A DNA stretch of 64,000 bases from Bacillus sp. USDA818B3_A (GCF_009928415.1 NZ_JAABNN010000007.1:124001-188000); one strand, 5' to 3'; positions 1 through 9,675 are shown, counted from the stretch's first letter. The notes: a model not told the origin generated them from the letters alone. Numbers and translations are program-made.

Positions 1-1
1 G

Positions 2-229
2 GCTTTTGCTTCGGTAACACTAGCGTGGCTGAAGGAAACAGGAGCGGATCCAGCCAAGCTAAATCCGAATGGCGGTGCGATTGCGCTAGGCCATCCACTA
101 GGAGCGAGCGGAGCGAGATTAATGGTGACGATGATGCACGAGCTTGAGCGGACAGGCGGAAGATACGGACTGCAAACTATGTGTGAAGGACATGGAATGG
201 CCAATGCGACCATCATTGAACGACTCTAA
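2..229 (+). CDS. fadA: Acetyl-CoA acyltransferase (thiolase), C-terminal end only
   Basis: The window opens inside this gene; 75 C-terminal residues are visible. They contain the thiolase signature [17 protein letters not shown] and, near the end, [15 protein letters not shown], which carries the C-terminal catalytic cysteine region. Thiolases cleave 3-ketoacyl-CoA to acetyl-CoA and a shortened acyl-CoA in beta-oxidation. The EGHGMANAT tail resembles the FadA/YusK branch more than biosynthetic acetoacetyl-CoA thiolases, but the missing N-terminus limits that assignment. A clean terminator follows, so this is probably the last gene of its operon. Confidence 0.85.
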   Translation, partial: AFASVTLAWLKETGADPAKLNPNGGAIALGHPLGASGARLMVTMMHELERTGGRYGLQTMCEGHGMANATIIERL

Positions 230-763
230 CAGAATTAGGATCAGAAAATAAATTCTAAGTATCTTAATAATTAATCTAGTTAGCGGGGAAAAAAGTTCGG
301 AACAACCAAACCGAACTTTTTTCTAATAATCAATCTTATGTAACACCACTTTAAATAGGTGTATGATTTTACAGTGAATACATATTTAGATATACTATAT
401 ATAGTACCCTCTAATAAAATCCGCTATAAGTATGCATCTGTAAAGCACGTCAACACAACAAAATAGACAATGAACACAAACAACAATATCCCACAAAAGC
501 TTGAAAAGAACTATACATAAACCTTCCTTTGTTAGGTCAGCAGAGGAAGATAGTTCAAATCTGCTTAGTTTTGATGAGGAATAATAACTAAGTGATAATA
601 ATTTTAGTTAAGGTATTTTATTAACGCGATTCTTTAAGGGTTAGTTACTATTACTTCAGAAAAAAAATACTCCATTTAATTGGTTTTGCATGTTCTAATA
701 TGTTCTCCAATCGAAGTAAAAGCCCTCTGCGAATAATTCAAAGATGGGAGTTTTAAATTTATT
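230..763. other. Intergenic region, 534 bp
   Basis: Apart from the thiolase terminator near its left end, this AT-rich stretch holds no open frame with a ribosome binding site and no recognisable RNA. It must contain the promoter of the BCCT transporter, but no convincing -35/-10 pair stands out. Confidence 0.4.
291..322 (+). terminator. Factor-independent terminator after the thiolase
   Basis: Arms AAAAGTTCGG and CCGAACTTTT enclose a 10-nt loop, followed by a T run. It lies about 60 bp after the thiolase stop. Confidence 0.85.
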
Positions 764-2275
764 ATGAGAAAGAATTCAGGTGTTTTTTACGTTTCTTTAG
801 CTATACTACTACTTCTTGTTCTTGTAGGAATTGTTATACCTACAAAACTTGAAAGTGTGACTAGTAGTTTGCAAGCTTATATTACAGATACATTTGGCTG
901 GTACTACTTAATTGTTGTGACGATGTTTGTTGGTGTTTGTTTGTATTTATTAGTAAGCCCGATTGGTCGAATAAAACTTGGGAAACAGGAGGACAAGCCT
1001 GAGTTTTCACGACCAACCTGGCTTGCGATGCTCTTTAGTGCGGGAATGGGAATCGGACTGGTGTTCTATGGTACGGCTGAACCAATAAGCCACTATGTAA
1101 TCAGTTCGCCAACAGGTGAAACGGGTACGGATCAAGGGATAAAGGATGCAATGAGATTTACCTTCTTTCATTGGGGCATTCACGCATGGGCAATCTATGG
1201 AATCGTAGCTCTATGTTTAGCATACTTTACCTTTAGAAAAGGTGAGAGGGGATTAATTAGTGCGACATTAAAGCCGATAATTGGAAAAAAGGCAAATGGG
1301 CTTGTTGGGAAAGCCATTGATGTAATTGCTGTTATTGCAACTGTTATTGGTGTCGCGACTACACTAGGATTTGGTGCGGTACAAATTAATGGGGGATTAT
1401 CATATTTATTTGATATACCTTCCAATATTATCAGTCAATTCCTTATTATACTTGTTGTTACGGTCTTATTTATGATTTCAGCATTATCAGGATTAGGAAA
1501 AGGGATCAAAATCCTTAGCAATGCTAACATGATTCTTGCTTTTGTACTTTTTCTATTAATGTTCCTATTTGGTCCAACACTGTTTACGTTAAATTTATTT
1601 ACAGATACACTGGGAACTTATCTACAAAACCTAGTTAGAATGAGTTTCCGCATTGCTCCACTTAGTGAAGCAAATCGTAGCTGGATCAATGGATGGACCA
1701 TATTTTATTGGGCATGGTGGATTGCCTGGTCTCCATTTGTAGGAATTTTTATTGCCCGAGTATCAAAAGGCCGAACCATCCGCGAATTTGTGACATATGT
1801 TTTACTCGCTCCTTCCCTCATCGGATTTATCTGGTTCTCCGTTTTTGGAGGCTCCGCCATGTGGCTTGAACACGAAGGGATTGCCACTATTTCGAAGTTA
1901 GCGACCGAAGAATCACTTTTTGGTGTGTTTGAAAATTATCCAATGAGTACGTTTGTTTCGATTCTAGCAATCATTCTTATTGGTACTTTCTTTATTACAT
2001 CAGCTGATTCAGGTACGTATGTCCTGGGGATGATGACAACCAATGGATCCCCAAACCCAAGCAGCCGCATAAAAATAATTTGGGGTGTGCTGCTTACAGC
2101 CATAGCTCTCGTCCTATTATATTCAGGTGGACTACAAGCTCTGCAAAACACAATGATTATTGCTGCCCTTCCATTTTCATTCATAATGGCATTAATGACA
2201 ATAAGTTTGGTTAAAGAGCTGAATAAGGAAATAAAAGAACATAAGCTAGTAGAACCCCAAAGGAGAGGTGCCTAA
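764..2275 (+). CDS. BCCT-family transporter (glycine betaine/choline type, OpuD/BetL-like)
   Basis: A 503-residue membrane protein with about 12 transmembrane segments, the usual size for the betaine-choline-carnitine transporter family. The sequence shows the family glycine motif GMGIGLVFYG at about residues 94-103 and the tryptophan-rich signature WAWWIAWSPFVG followed by ARVSKGRTIREF near residues 315-340. Such proteins import compatible solutes by sodium symport during osmotic stress. The N- and C-terminal tails are short, as in OpuD. Substrate is inferred from the family only. The gene stands alone between terminators. Its ribosome site, GGGAG about 13 nt before the ATG, is weak, so the start is less certain than the rest. 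Confidence 0.88.
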   Translation: MRKNSGVFYVSLAILLLLVLVGIVIPTKLESVTSSLQAYITDTFGWYYLIVVTMFVGVCLYLLVSPIGRIKLGKQEDKPEFSRPTWLAMLFSAGMGIGLVFYGTAEPISHYVISSPTGETGTDQGIKDAMRFTFFHWGIHAWAIYGIVALCLAYFTFRKGERGLISATLKPIIGKKANGLVGKAIDVIAVIATVIGVATTLGFGAVQINGGLSYLFDIPSNIISQFLIILVVTVLFMISALSGLGKGIKILSNANMILAFVLFLLMFLFGPTLFTLNLFTDTLGTYLQNLVRMSFRIAPLSEANRSWINGWTIFYWAWWIAWSPFVGIFIARVSKGRTIREFVTYVLLAPSLIGFIWFSVFGGSAMWLEHEGIATISKLATEESLFGVFENYPMSTFVSILAIILIGTFFITSADSGTYVLGMMTTNGSPNPSSRIKIIWGVLLTAIALVLLYSGGLQALQNTMIIAALPFSFIMALMTISLVKELNKEIKEHKLVEPQRRGA

Positions 2276-2279
2276 AGAA

Positions 2280-2319
2280 AGCATATTTGTCAACTATAGG
2301 TTGACAAATATGCTTTTTT
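2280..2319 (+). terminator. Terminator after BCCT transporter
   Basis: A 14-bp perfect stem (GCATATTTGTCAAC with its complement) closes a 5-nt loop and is followed by six T residues. Confidence 0.92.
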
Positions 2320-2452
2320 ACTGTTCTGTATTTAATTGCCAGGGAACCTATTAAATTCATTCTCTGGCAATTAAATAGATAAAGCGATACTCAACTTTAA
2401 GCAGTATAATATAATCAGTACCCAAACTAATTAATAGAGAGGAAGTTTTATT

Positions 2453-4582
2453 TTGTTTGAACAAGCACTTTCCCTGTTAAAAATCCATTTCGGCTACAGT
2501 TCCTTCAGAAATGGGCAGGAACAGGCCATCCGGTCTGTATTATCCAGCCAGAATACTATTTGTGTCATGCCAACAGGCGGTGGTAAATCAATTTGTTATC
2601 AGATTCCAGCCCTCGTTCTTCCAGGTACCACGATTGTTATATCCCCATTGATTTCCTTAATGAAGGACCAAGTAGACACCCTCATCCAAGCAGGAATCCC
2701 AGCTGCATTCATAAATAGCTCATTGACTTACTCAGAAGCAAATAAGAGAATCAACGAAGCTAAAGAGGGGAAATACAAGCTATTGTACATAGCGCCTGAA
2801 AGGCTGGAATCGTTTGAGTTTATTGAGGACCTAAAACAGATGGAAATTCCATTAGTGGCGGTAGATGAAGCGCATTGTATTTCCCAGTGGGGACATGATT
2901 TTCGCCCAAGCTATCGTCATATTCGGCAGATGGTTAATAGTCTGACAAAGAAGCCGATTGTGCTTGCCTTGACCGCAACAGCCACACCAAGGGTTCGTGA
3001 GGACATTTGTCTTTCTCTTCAAATTGACGAAACGAATAGTATCATTACTGGATTTGAACGTGAAAACCTCTCCTTTTCTGTGATAAAAGGCCAGGACCGT
3101 CTTAAATTTCTTCTTCATTATCTTAAAGAGAATGACCAAGAAGCAGGAATTATTTACGCGGCGACAAGAAAAAATGTCGATCAGCTTTACGAAAGACTCC
3201 GCAAGGAAAAAATTAACGTGGCCCGTTATCATGCCGGAATGGGTGATGTTGACCGTGCCCGGGAACAGGAACGGTTTTTAGAAGATAAGGCATCTGTGAT
3301 GGTTGCAACCTCCGCGTTTGGCATGGGTATCGATAAATCCAATATCCGCTATGTTGTTCACTTTCAAATGCCAAAAAATATGGAAAGCTATTATCAAGAA
3401 GCAGGGCGTGCCGGACGGGATGGATTAAAAAGCGAATGTATTTTGCTATACTCCCCGCATGATGTCCAAGTTCAGCGTTTCCTTATTGATCAATCCAGTG
3501 ATCGAAGCAGAATGACTCAAGAGTTAGAAAAGCTGCAGCAAATGGCGGATTATTGTCATACGGAGAGCTGTCTTCAGGAATTCACCTTAAGATATTTTGG
3601 TGAAACCGAAACAGAGAATTGTGGGAGATGCGGGAACTGCCTCGATTCGAGGACTAGAATCGATGTGACCCAAGAGGCACAAATGGTGATGTCTTGTATC
3701 ATTCGAATGGGTCAGCGATTTGGGAAAAATTTGACCGCTCAAGTTCTAACTGGATCAAGGAATAAAAAAGTCACAGAGCTGCACTTTGATCAGCTGTCCA
3801 CGTATGGAATCTTGAAAAATCAGAGCGTAAAAGAAGTAGGGGATTTTATAGAATTCCTCATCTCACAAGAATTAATAGCGATTGAGCAGGGACAATTTCC
3901 GACCATTTTTGTTGCACCGAAGGGCAAAGATGTCCTCCTAGGGAAACAGCAGGTGTATCGAAGAGAAGGGGTCCAAGTCAAACAGGTATCGAAAAACGAC
4001 CCGATGTTTGAAGCTTTGCGGGAAGTTCGCAGGCGGATTGCAGAATCGGAACAGGTGCCGCCATTTGTCATTTTTTCAGATGCTGCCCTAAAAGATATGT
4101 GTGCCAAACAACCGAAATCAAATGAAGAATTTATCCAGGTGAGCGGAGTAGGCGAGCACAAACTTCAAAAATATGGCTTGGAGTTTATCCAAGCCATTCG
4201 GGCATTTCTTGTGGAACATCCAGAATACAAGAGTGAAGTTACACCCGTATCGGAACCACCAAAAAAGGCAGCCAAAAAGGCGTTACGTGATTCCCATTTA
4301 GAAACATATGCACTTTATAAACAGAATCATTCGCTAGAGGACATCGCTGAAAAACGGGAGCTATCTCTTAATACAGTGGAGGAACATATCATCCAATGTG
4401 CACAGCAAGGGTTAGAGGTGAAGTTTACCGAATTGATTCAAGAAGAATATCTGTCTTTATTAGAACAAGCTGTAGCAGAAGCGGGAAGAAGCCGATTAAA
4501 ACCGATTAAGGAACTTTTACCAGAAGAGGTAAGCTATTTTATGATTAAGGCGTACGTTTATTTTTTGAGTAAAAATAAATAA
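2453..4582 (+). CDS. recQ: ATP-dependent DNA helicase RecQ
   Basis: A 709-residue 3'-5' superfamily 2 helicase used in recombinational repair. Visible in order: Walker A TGGGKS at residues 41-46, the DEAH box at about 138, the TAT motif, motifs V/VI with YYQEAGRAGRDG, a zinc-binding RQC cysteine set at about 368-395 ending in CGRCGNC, and an HRDC domain at about 519-595. After that a helix-turn-helix_40-like tail (LEDIAEKRELSLNTVEEHI) extends it beyond the shorter B. subtilis RecQ, as in the B. cereus group. Translation starts at TTG, chosen because GAGAGGAAG lies 8-10 nt upstream. Single-gene unit with its own terminator. Confidence 0.95.
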   Translation: MFEQALSLLKIHFGYSSFRNGQEQAIRSVLSSQNTICVMPTGGGKSICYQIPALVLPGTTIVISPLISLMKDQVDTLIQAGIPAAFINSSLTYSEANKRINEAKEGKYKLLYIAPERLESFEFIEDLKQMEIPLVAVDEAHCISQWGHDFRPSYRHIRQMVNSLTKKPIVLALTATATPRVREDICLSLQIDETNSIITGFERENLSFSVIKGQDRLKFLLHYLKENDQEAGIIYAATRKNVDQLYERLRKEKINVARYHAGMGDVDRAREQERFLEDKASVMVATSAFGMGIDKSNIRYVVHFQMPKNMESYYQEAGRAGRDGLKSECILLYSPHDVQVQRFLIDQSSDRSRMTQELEKLQQMADYCHTESCLQEFTLRYFGETETENCGRCGNCLDSRTRIDVTQEAQMVMSCIIRMGQRFGKNLTAQVLTGSRNKKVTELHFDQLSTYGILKNQSVKEVGDFIEFLISQELIAIEQGQFPTIFVAPKGKDVLLGKQQVYRREGVQVKQVSKNDPMFEALREVRRRIAESEQVPPFVIFSDAALKDMCAKQPKSNEEFIQVSGVGEHKLQKYGLEFIQAIRAFLVEHPEYKSEVTPVSEPPKKAAKKALRDSHLETYALYKQNHSLEDIAEKRELSLNTVEEHIIQCAQQGLEVKFTELIQEEYLSLLEQAVAEAGRSRLKPIKELLPEEVSYFMIKAYVYFLSKNK

Positions 4583-4585
4583 AAG

Positions 4586-4626
4586 AAAGGCTGGCAAAGG
4601 AAATTTCTCCTGCTGCCAGCCTTTTT
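4586..4626 (+). terminator. Terminator after recQ
   Basis: AAAGGCTGGCA pairs with TGCCAGCCTTT, followed by a short T run. Confidence 0.9.
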
Positions 4627-4710
4627 AATTGGAAATTGATTCAATTGTCGATAGCCAACTTTTCTTGCGATATTTCCCGGGAATTTGTCGAACGTCAAAC
4701 AGGAGACTTA

Positions 4711-5511
4711 TTATTCCCCTTGTTCTTGATCATACTCGGCTAAGAATGGCTTATTAGCGTAGTAATACATCATTGCCATAAAAACAGCACCGCCAATTAA
4801 GTTTCCAATCGTGACAGGAACTAAATTATGGATGACCCCGCCCCATGAAATGGTGCCCGGATGGTTTAATACCAAGGCGATAGCAAACGTACACATATTT
4901 GCGATACTATGTTCATATCCGGAAATGAAGAAACAAAATACAAATAGCATCATTGCAAACATTTTTGGTCCGTCCCCTTTTAACCCCATTGGGAGGAAAA
5001 AGGCCATACAAACAAGCCAGTTACAAAGGATGGCACGGAAAAATAATTGCGTTGTCGGAACCTGCATTTTTAATTCTACAACATGCAGTAGAAAGCCGTT
5101 AACAGTCGAGGATTCGAATAGCCCAGTAGTAAAGATAATAAATGCAAACACGGCTGCTCCGAGGATATTACCGAAATAGCTGCAAATCCATAGTTTTACC
5201 ACATCTATCCAGGCCATTTTCTTACGTATTGCAGCATAGGTATAATAGAATGTATTTCCAGTAAATAAGTCGCCCCCGCCATATGCGATTAAAATAATCG
5301 CTGCACCAAAAGTAAGAGCTGCCATTGGATAGGTAAACGGTGATTCTTCAGCGTAGAAGAAATTTCCAGTCTTAAAGGCTACAATAACACCAAAGCCGAT
5401 AAACATACTTGCCAGCATGGCCCGAAGCAGATAGCGAAGGATACTTTGGCGAAAAATCTTAATTTTTTTTAAAGCGAGCTTTTCCGCCTCTCTTAAAGGT
5501 TGCATCTCCAT
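4711..5511 (-). CDS. Formate/nitrite transporter (FNT) family channel, NirC/YwcJ-like
   Basis: A 266-residue integral membrane protein with six predicted helices. FNT hallmarks include the omega-loop-like GGGDLFTGNTF segment, NWLVCMA, and a conserved pore histidine in SGYEHSIANM. FNT pentamers pass formate, nitrite or related small anions. The LFTGNT sequence is closer to nitrite-type than formate-type members. A nitrate-reductase-like operon lies 16 kb away, so nitrite export or import is plausible but unproven. I use the ATG preceded by GGTGG at 8-nt spacing; a GTG seven codons upstream (5532) is open but has no ribosome site. Confidence 0.88.
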   Translation of the reverse strand: MEMQPLREAEKLALKKIKIFRQSILRYLLRAMLASMFIGFGVIVAFKTGNFFYAEESPFTYPMAALTFGAAIILIAYGGGDLFTGNTFYYTYAAIRKKMAWIDVVKLWICSYFGNILGAAVFAFIIFTTGLFESSTVNGFLLHVVELKMQVPTTQLFFRAILCNWLVCMAFFLPMGLKGDGPKMFAMMLFVFCFFISGYEHSIANMCTFAIALVLNHPGTISWGGVIHNLVPVTIGNLIGGAVFMAMMYYYANKPFLAEYDQEQGE

Positions 5512-5711
5512 AAAAATAACCACCATTCTCACGTTTAATATTATCTGTATATTGTAAACGAAAAGGGTCGAGATATGTATAATTTTGGACTATATTCCTT
5601 GAATATACACATATTGCCCTACATAAACTTTTGTAACAGTTAAAACAACCCATTTGTCTAAAAATCAGCTATAATAAAAAGGTTTAAAGACTGATTTATT
5701 AAGGAGTTTTT

Positions 5712-6836
5712 ATGATAACTAGAAAAAGAATCACCCCCCAATACGATCCATGGGAAGCTTATTTAGACATCGAGGAGTATGGGAAACCGCTGCTATCAAA
5801 TATTGAATTCACTACCACTACGCTTTGTAATATGCGCTGTGAACACTGTGCGGTGGGATATACACTACAGACAAAGGATCCGGCAGGACTGCCGCTTGAG
5901 CTGTTATTAAAGAGATTAGATGAAATTCCATCCCTTCGTTCATTAAGTATTACAGGCGGGGAACCAATGCTTTCCTTATCCTCTGTGAAAAATTATGTTA
6001 TTCCGCTTTTAAAGTACGCACACGAGCGCGGGGTCCGCACCCAAATTAATTCTAATTTAACCTTAGAATTAGGACGTTATGAATTAATTGTCCCTTATTT
6101 AGATGTCTTACATATTTCACATAACTGGGGCACTGTGGATGATTTCGTCGAGGGCGGATTTGCGAGGATGGAAAAAAAGCCTGATGTCCAACAACGGGAA
6201 GCCTATTTTACGAGAATGATAGAAAACAGCCGTGAACTGGTGAAAGCAGGAATTATGGTTTCGGCGGAAACCATGTTAAACAAGCGGACACTGCCGCACT
6301 TAGAAACCATCCATCGCCAAATTGTTGATGAAATGTTATGTCAGCGGCATGAGGTACATCCTATGTACCCGAGTGATTTCGCAAGCAATCTGGAGACACT
6401 TTCCCTAGATGAGTTAAGAAAAGCGATTCATCGTTTATTGGATATTCGTGATGAAAAGGTGTGGATGCTGTTTGGGACTTTACCTTTTTATGCCTGCAAC
6501 AGTCACCGGGAGGATCTAGATCTCTTACAAAGATTATATGATAGTAAAAATGTGACCGTTAGAAACGATCCTGATGGCCGTTCCCGCTTAAATGTAAACA
6601 TATTTACTGGAGACATTATCGTAACGGACTTTGGGGATACGCCGCCGTTAGGTAATATCCAAACGACCGACTTATCAACTGCCTATGAAACATGGAGTTC
6701 TTCCTCTTTAGCAAAAGAATTAAGTTGTCATTGCCCGGCAGTGTCATGTTTAGGTCCAAATATATTAGTAAAAAACAGTTATTATCAAGAAGTAGATTTT
6801 AGCACACTTAAAAATAGGATTAATAAAAAATTTTAA
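5712..6836 (+). CDS. yfkAB: Radical SAM/CxCxxxxC-motif protein YfkAB
   Basis: A 374-residue radical SAM protein. The iron-sulfur motif CNMRCEHC (C39, C43, C46) binds the SAM cluster, and SITGGEP is the SAM-contacting GGE motif. Near the end, C339-x-C341-x4-C346 forms the CxCxxxxC pattern that defines the YfkAB family. The two halves, once split as yfkA and yfkB in B. subtilis, are one intact frame here. Substrate is unknown for the family. AAGGAG lies just upstream of the ATG. A terminator overlaps the stop codon, and the next small gene starts 63 bp later. Confidence 0.92.
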   Translation: MITRKRITPQYDPWEAYLDIEEYGKPLLSNIEFTTTTLCNMRCEHCAVGYTLQTKDPAGLPLELLLKRLDEIPSLRSLSITGGEPMLSLSSVKNYVIPLLKYAHERGVRTQINSNLTLELGRYELIVPYLDVLHISHNWGTVDDFVEGGFARMEKKPDVQQREAYFTRMIENSRELVKAGIMVSAETMLNKRTLPHLETIHRQIVDEMLCQRHEVHPMYPSDFASNLETLSLDELRKAIHRLLDIRDEKVWMLFGTLPFYACNSHREDLDLLQRLYDSKNVTVRNDPDGRSRLNVNIFTGDIIVTDFGDTPPLGNIQTTDLSTAYETWSSSSLAKELSCHCPAVSCLGPNILVKNSYYQEVDFSTLKNRINKKF

Positions 6837-6862
6837 GAGGCAATCATATGTCTCTTTTTTTT
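6836..6862 (+). terminator. Terminator overlapping the yfkAB stop
   Basis: AGAGGCA pairs with TGTCTCT (one G-U) around a 6-nt loop, then eight T residues. Confidence 0.75.
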
Positions 6863-6899
6863 GCAGATTGGAACAATAAAGAAGACAGGAGGGAAAGAA

Positions 6900-7130
6900 A
6901 TGGATTATATTGATACCTTTTTAAAAAGTAAAAACTGGCTCGATACGGATTTTGATTCAAGATATATCAATGTCAATCATCCCTATGCAATCCTTGTATC
7001 CGAGGATGAGGGACAAATTACTTTAAGAGGAAATGCAGGAATCGACAATGGGCAGAATGGTGAAGAGATCTTTACCTTTACCTCTTTGCAGGAACTTCAG
7101 GAATGGTTTGAAAACAATATTGGAGAATAG
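6900..7130 (+). CDS. Small acidic protein, unknown function
   Basis: A 76-residue acidic soluble protein beginning MDYIDTFLKSKNWL and rich in D, E and N, with no membrane segment or cysteine. I do not recognise the family. The ATG is chosen because AGGAGGGAAAGAA precedes it; an in-frame ATG 13 codons upstream lies in the preceding terminator and is ignored. It follows yfkAB and has its own terminator. Whether read-through links it to the radical SAM gene cannot be told from the sequence. Confidence 0.7.
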   Translation: MDYIDTFLKSKNWLDTDFDSRYINVNHPYAILVSEDEGQITLRGNAGIDNGQNGEEIFTFTSLQELQEWFENNIGE

Positions 7131-7161
7131 ATAGACGGGGCCTCGCGCCCGTCTATCATTT
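7130..7161 (+). terminator. Terminator after the small acidic protein gene
   Basis: GATAGACGGG and CCCGTCTATC form a 10-bp GC-rich stem with an 8-nt loop, followed by ATTTT. Confidence 0.85.
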
Positions 7162-7257
7162 TGGAACATTGTCATGGCTTATATCTTTAAAGATCCCTAA
7201 AATTTGAAATAAATTTTCACTAGCTATTAAAAAATAAAAATTTTTTAAACAAAGATA

Positions 7258-7286
7258 TTGAAAAAAGAAATATTTTTTCGTATAAT
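7258..7286 (+). promoter_or_regulatory. gntP promoter with candidate regulator operator in the spacer
   Basis: TTGAAA (7258-7263) and TATAAT (7281-7286) are separated by exactly 17 bp. The spacer ends with GAAATATTTTTTC (7267-7279), a sequence also found before gntK (reverse strand) and, as a palindrome, before gnd. The position between -35 and -10 suits a repressor. Assignment to the adjacent RpiR-type regulator is inference. Confidence 0.65.
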
Positions 7287-7295
7287 CATATTTGT

Positions 7296-7309
7296 TGGAA
7301 GTGCTTTCA
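7296..7309 (+). promoter_or_regulatory. Candidate cre (CcpA) site downstream of gntP promoter
   Basis: TGGAAGTGCTTTCA matches 12 of 14 positions of the strong cre TGAAAGCGCTTTCA. It sits just after the predicted transcription start, a usual place for carbon catabolite repression. Confidence 0.6.
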
Positions 7310-7354
7310 TAGTAATTTCAAAAAATGTTTACTACACAGAGGGGTGGCAGTTTA

Positions 7355-8686
7355 ATGGATGCCTATTTATTACTAGTTACACTTGTTTCTATTGTTATTG
7401 TTATATTAGGAGTTTCATTGTTTAAGTGGCATGCGTTTATTAGTTTAACAGTTGCCGGTTTGTTCTTGGCTGTTATGTCAGGATTAAGTTTAGATAAAAT
7501 TGTTTCCGCTTACGAAACGGGTGTCGGCGGTACATTAGGACACTTAGTCGGTATTTTAGCATTAGGGACCATTTTAGGGAAAATGCTATCTGAATCAGGT
7601 GCAGGGTTACAGATCGCTAATTTCTTTATCAAAGTCATTGGAGAAAAGGGACTGCCTTGGGCTATGTTCTTATCAGGGTTTGTTATTGGAATCCCAGTCT
7701 TCTTTGAAGTTGGAATCCTAATTTTATTACCACTGGTTATTTCGATTCAAAAAGCTTCTAAACAAAATATTTTACTAATTGGTCTGCCGGGGATTGCAGG
7801 TTTATCCATTGTTCACGGATTAGTTCCCCCGCATCCAGGTGCAATCGCTGCGATTGGACTTTATGGCGCTAATCTTGGAAAGGTTTTACTTTATTCTTTA
7901 ATCATTGCCATTCCTGCCGGTATTCTTGGCGGACCGTTATTTGCCAAATTTATTAACAAGCGTGTCGTACCAGTTGGCGAACCAGAACTAGTACGAATTG
8001 ATGACGAAATGAAAAATAAGTCATTGCCAGGAGCAGGAATCTCATTCCTAACGATCTTAATGCCAGTCATTTTAATGGTCTTAGGGACAGCGGCACCATA
8101 TTTACCTGTTCCAGCAGGATTTGAAAAGCTTCTAGTGTTTATTGGCAGTCCGATCATTGCATTATTAATTTCTTGTTTCTTTGCCTTTTATTTCTTAGGA
8201 TTCCGTCAAGGGATTGATAAGAACAAAATTAAGAAGTTTACAGAGGAATGTATTTTACCGGTTGGATCTATTCTTTTAATTATCGGTGCAGGCGGTGGAT
8301 TTAAGCAGATCCTGATTGATAGCGGGGTGGCGAAGGTCATTGCGTCTATGTCTGAAGGGATGTCTTTATCTCCATTAGTACTAGCTTTCTTGATTGCTGG
8401 CTTAATCCGTATTGCAACTGGTTCAGCAACTGTAGCTTTAACGACTGCCGCTGGTATTGTTGCGCCAATCGTGGCTAATATGTCGGGGGTAAACTTAGAG
8501 TTACTTGTTATTGCTACTGGAGCAGGTTCATTAATGTTCTCCCATGTTAACGATGCCGGTTTCTGGATGGTAAAAGAATATTTAGGATTGTCCATTCAGG
8601 AAACATTTAAAACATGGACTGTACTAGAAACGATTCTTTCCTTCGTTGCGTTTGCAGGTGCACTTATTCTTAATATTTTTGTATAA
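7355..8686 (+). CDS. gntP: Gluconate:H+ symporter, GntP family
   Basis: A 443-residue polytopic membrane protein of the GntP family. Family features include ALGTILGKMLSESGAG, GIPVFFEVGILILLP and LTTAAGIVAPIV. It imports gluconate, which the kinase and dehydrogenase in this cluster then process. The start is the ATG after AGGGGTGG; an upstream in-frame ATG at 7325 lacks a ribosome site. Length fits B. subtilis GntP. It has its own promoter with a cre and an operator-like element and a terminator shared with the convergent regulator gene. Confidence 0.92.
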   Translation: MDAYLLLVTLVSIVIVILGVSLFKWHAFISLTVAGLFLAVMSGLSLDKIVSAYETGVGGTLGHLVGILALGTILGKMLSESGAGLQIANFFIKVIGEKGLPWAMFLSGFVIGIPVFFEVGILILLPLVISIQKASKQNILLIGLPGIAGLSIVHGLVPPHPGAIAAIGLYGANLGKVLLYSLIIAIPAGILGGPLFAKFINKRVVPVGEPELVRIDDEMKNKSLPGAGISFLTILMPVILMVLGTAAPYLPVPAGFEKLLVFIGSPIIALLISCFFAFYFLGFRQGIDKNKIKKFTEECILPVGSILLIIGAGGGFKQILIDSGVAKVIASMSEGMSLSPLVLAFLIAGLIRIATGSATVALTTAAGIVAPIVANMSGVNLELLVIATGAGSLMFSHVNDAGFWMVKEYLGLSIQETFKTWTVLETILSFVAFAGALILNIFV

Positions 8687-8725
8687 AAAAAGGGATGGCC
8701 TAAATCTATAGGTCATCCCCTTTTT
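8685..8725. terminator. Bidirectional terminator between gntP and the RpiR regulator
   Basis: AGGGATGGCCT pairs with AGGTCATCCCC through one G-U; A-rich and T-rich flanks make it usable from both sides. Confidence 0.85.
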
Positions 8726-8749
8726 GTCGTTTAAGAAATTACCAACAAG

Positions 8750-9595
8750 TTATATTCTTGTTTGTGCGATTGCTTCTCTCACTTTACCAAGTGAGCGTTT
8801 TGCTTTCTCGTTATTAAGGACCATTATATTGACATAAAGTGCGTCAATTATGCTTAATTGTGCAATTCTAGAAGAAAGAGCCTCGGAACGGTATTCCGTC
8901 TCTTCTGAACTTGTATATAGCGCTACATCAGAGTGTTGACAGATTGGAGATTTTGGATAGCTGGTGATTCCAATTGTTTTCGCCCCATTTTTCTTAGCCG
9001 TTTTTAAAATATTAATTGTGTCTTTATTCGTCCCAGAATGAGAAATAACAATGGCAACATCATTTTCTCCTAATTGTGAAGCCGACATTAGCTGAAAATG
9101 GGAGTCAATAAATGCAAACGCTTTAATTCCTGTGCGTACAAATTTATGGAAAGCATCCATAGCTACCACACTAGAGCCGCCTGTTCCATAAAACTCTACT
9201 CGATTGGCCTTCATTAGTAATCCTACCGCTTTTTCAATGGAAGCGCCATCAAGTATTTGCAAGGTGTTTTCTAAGGTTCTGATATTTGAATGAAAAATCT
9301 TGTCGGCAACAGTTTTTTCATTATCATTTACACTAATTTCCTCATGAATCTGTTGAATGGGTTCAATAATCTCCGAAGCCAAGGCAATTTTCATCGCTTG
9401 ATAGCCTTTAAAGCCAATCCGCTTACAAAAGCGAAAAACAGTTGCATCTGCTACTTGCAGATCCTCTGCTACTTCATTAATGGTGTTATGAATAATTTTT
9501 TCAGGATTCTTCAATATATAATCCGCGACTTTTCTTTCTTTTTCGCTAAGCCGTGCATAATAAGATCGGATTTTTCCTAAACAGTTTTGCGCCAT
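8750..9595 (-). CDS. MurR/RpiR-family transcriptional regulator (likely gluconate regulator)
   Basis: A 281-residue protein with an N-terminal HTH_6 domain at about 1-77 (ATVFRFCKRIGFKGYQAMK is typical) and a SIS sugar-phosphate-binding domain at about 125-255 containing FYGTGGSSVVAMD. RpiR-family proteins sense phosphosugars. Flanked by gntP and gnd, this one probably senses 6-phosphogluconate and replaces the GntR-family repressor that B. subtilis uses for the same pathway. It is transcribed away from gnd, and the shared 148-bp gap contains two candidate operators, so autoregulation is likely. Ligand and targets are inferred. Confidence 0.85.
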   Translation of the reverse strand: MAQNCLGKIRSYYARLSEKERKVADYILKNPEKIIHNTINEVAEDLQVADATVFRFCKRIGFKGYQAMKIALASEIIEPIQQIHEEISVNDNEKTVADKIFHSNIRTLENTLQILDGASIEKAVGLLMKANRVEFYGTGGSSVVAMDAFHKFVRTGIKAFAFIDSHFQLMSASQLGENDVAIVISHSGTNKDTINILKTAKKNGAKTIGITSYPKSPICQHSDVALYTSSEETEYRSEALSSRIAQLSIIDALYVNIMVLNNEKAKRSLGKVREAIAQTRI

Positions 9596-9650
9596 ATGAA
9601 TGATGTCCTCTCTATAAAATATCCATCTTTAGTATAACACGAAATTATCT

Positions 9651-9666
9651 GAAAAAATATTTTTTC
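9651..9666. promoter_or_regulatory. Perfect 16-bp palindrome, candidate RpiR operator
   Basis: GAAAAAATATTTTTTC is its own reverse complement and lies between the divergent regulator and gnd genes. It contains the core also seen at the gntP and gntK promoters. Confidence 0.5.
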
Positions 9667-9675
9667 AAAGATTAT

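Noticed and set aside
5533-5711. Possible NreC site between the FNT channel and yfkAB
   Set aside because: Only TAGGG on one side; no CCCTA partner at four-base spacing.
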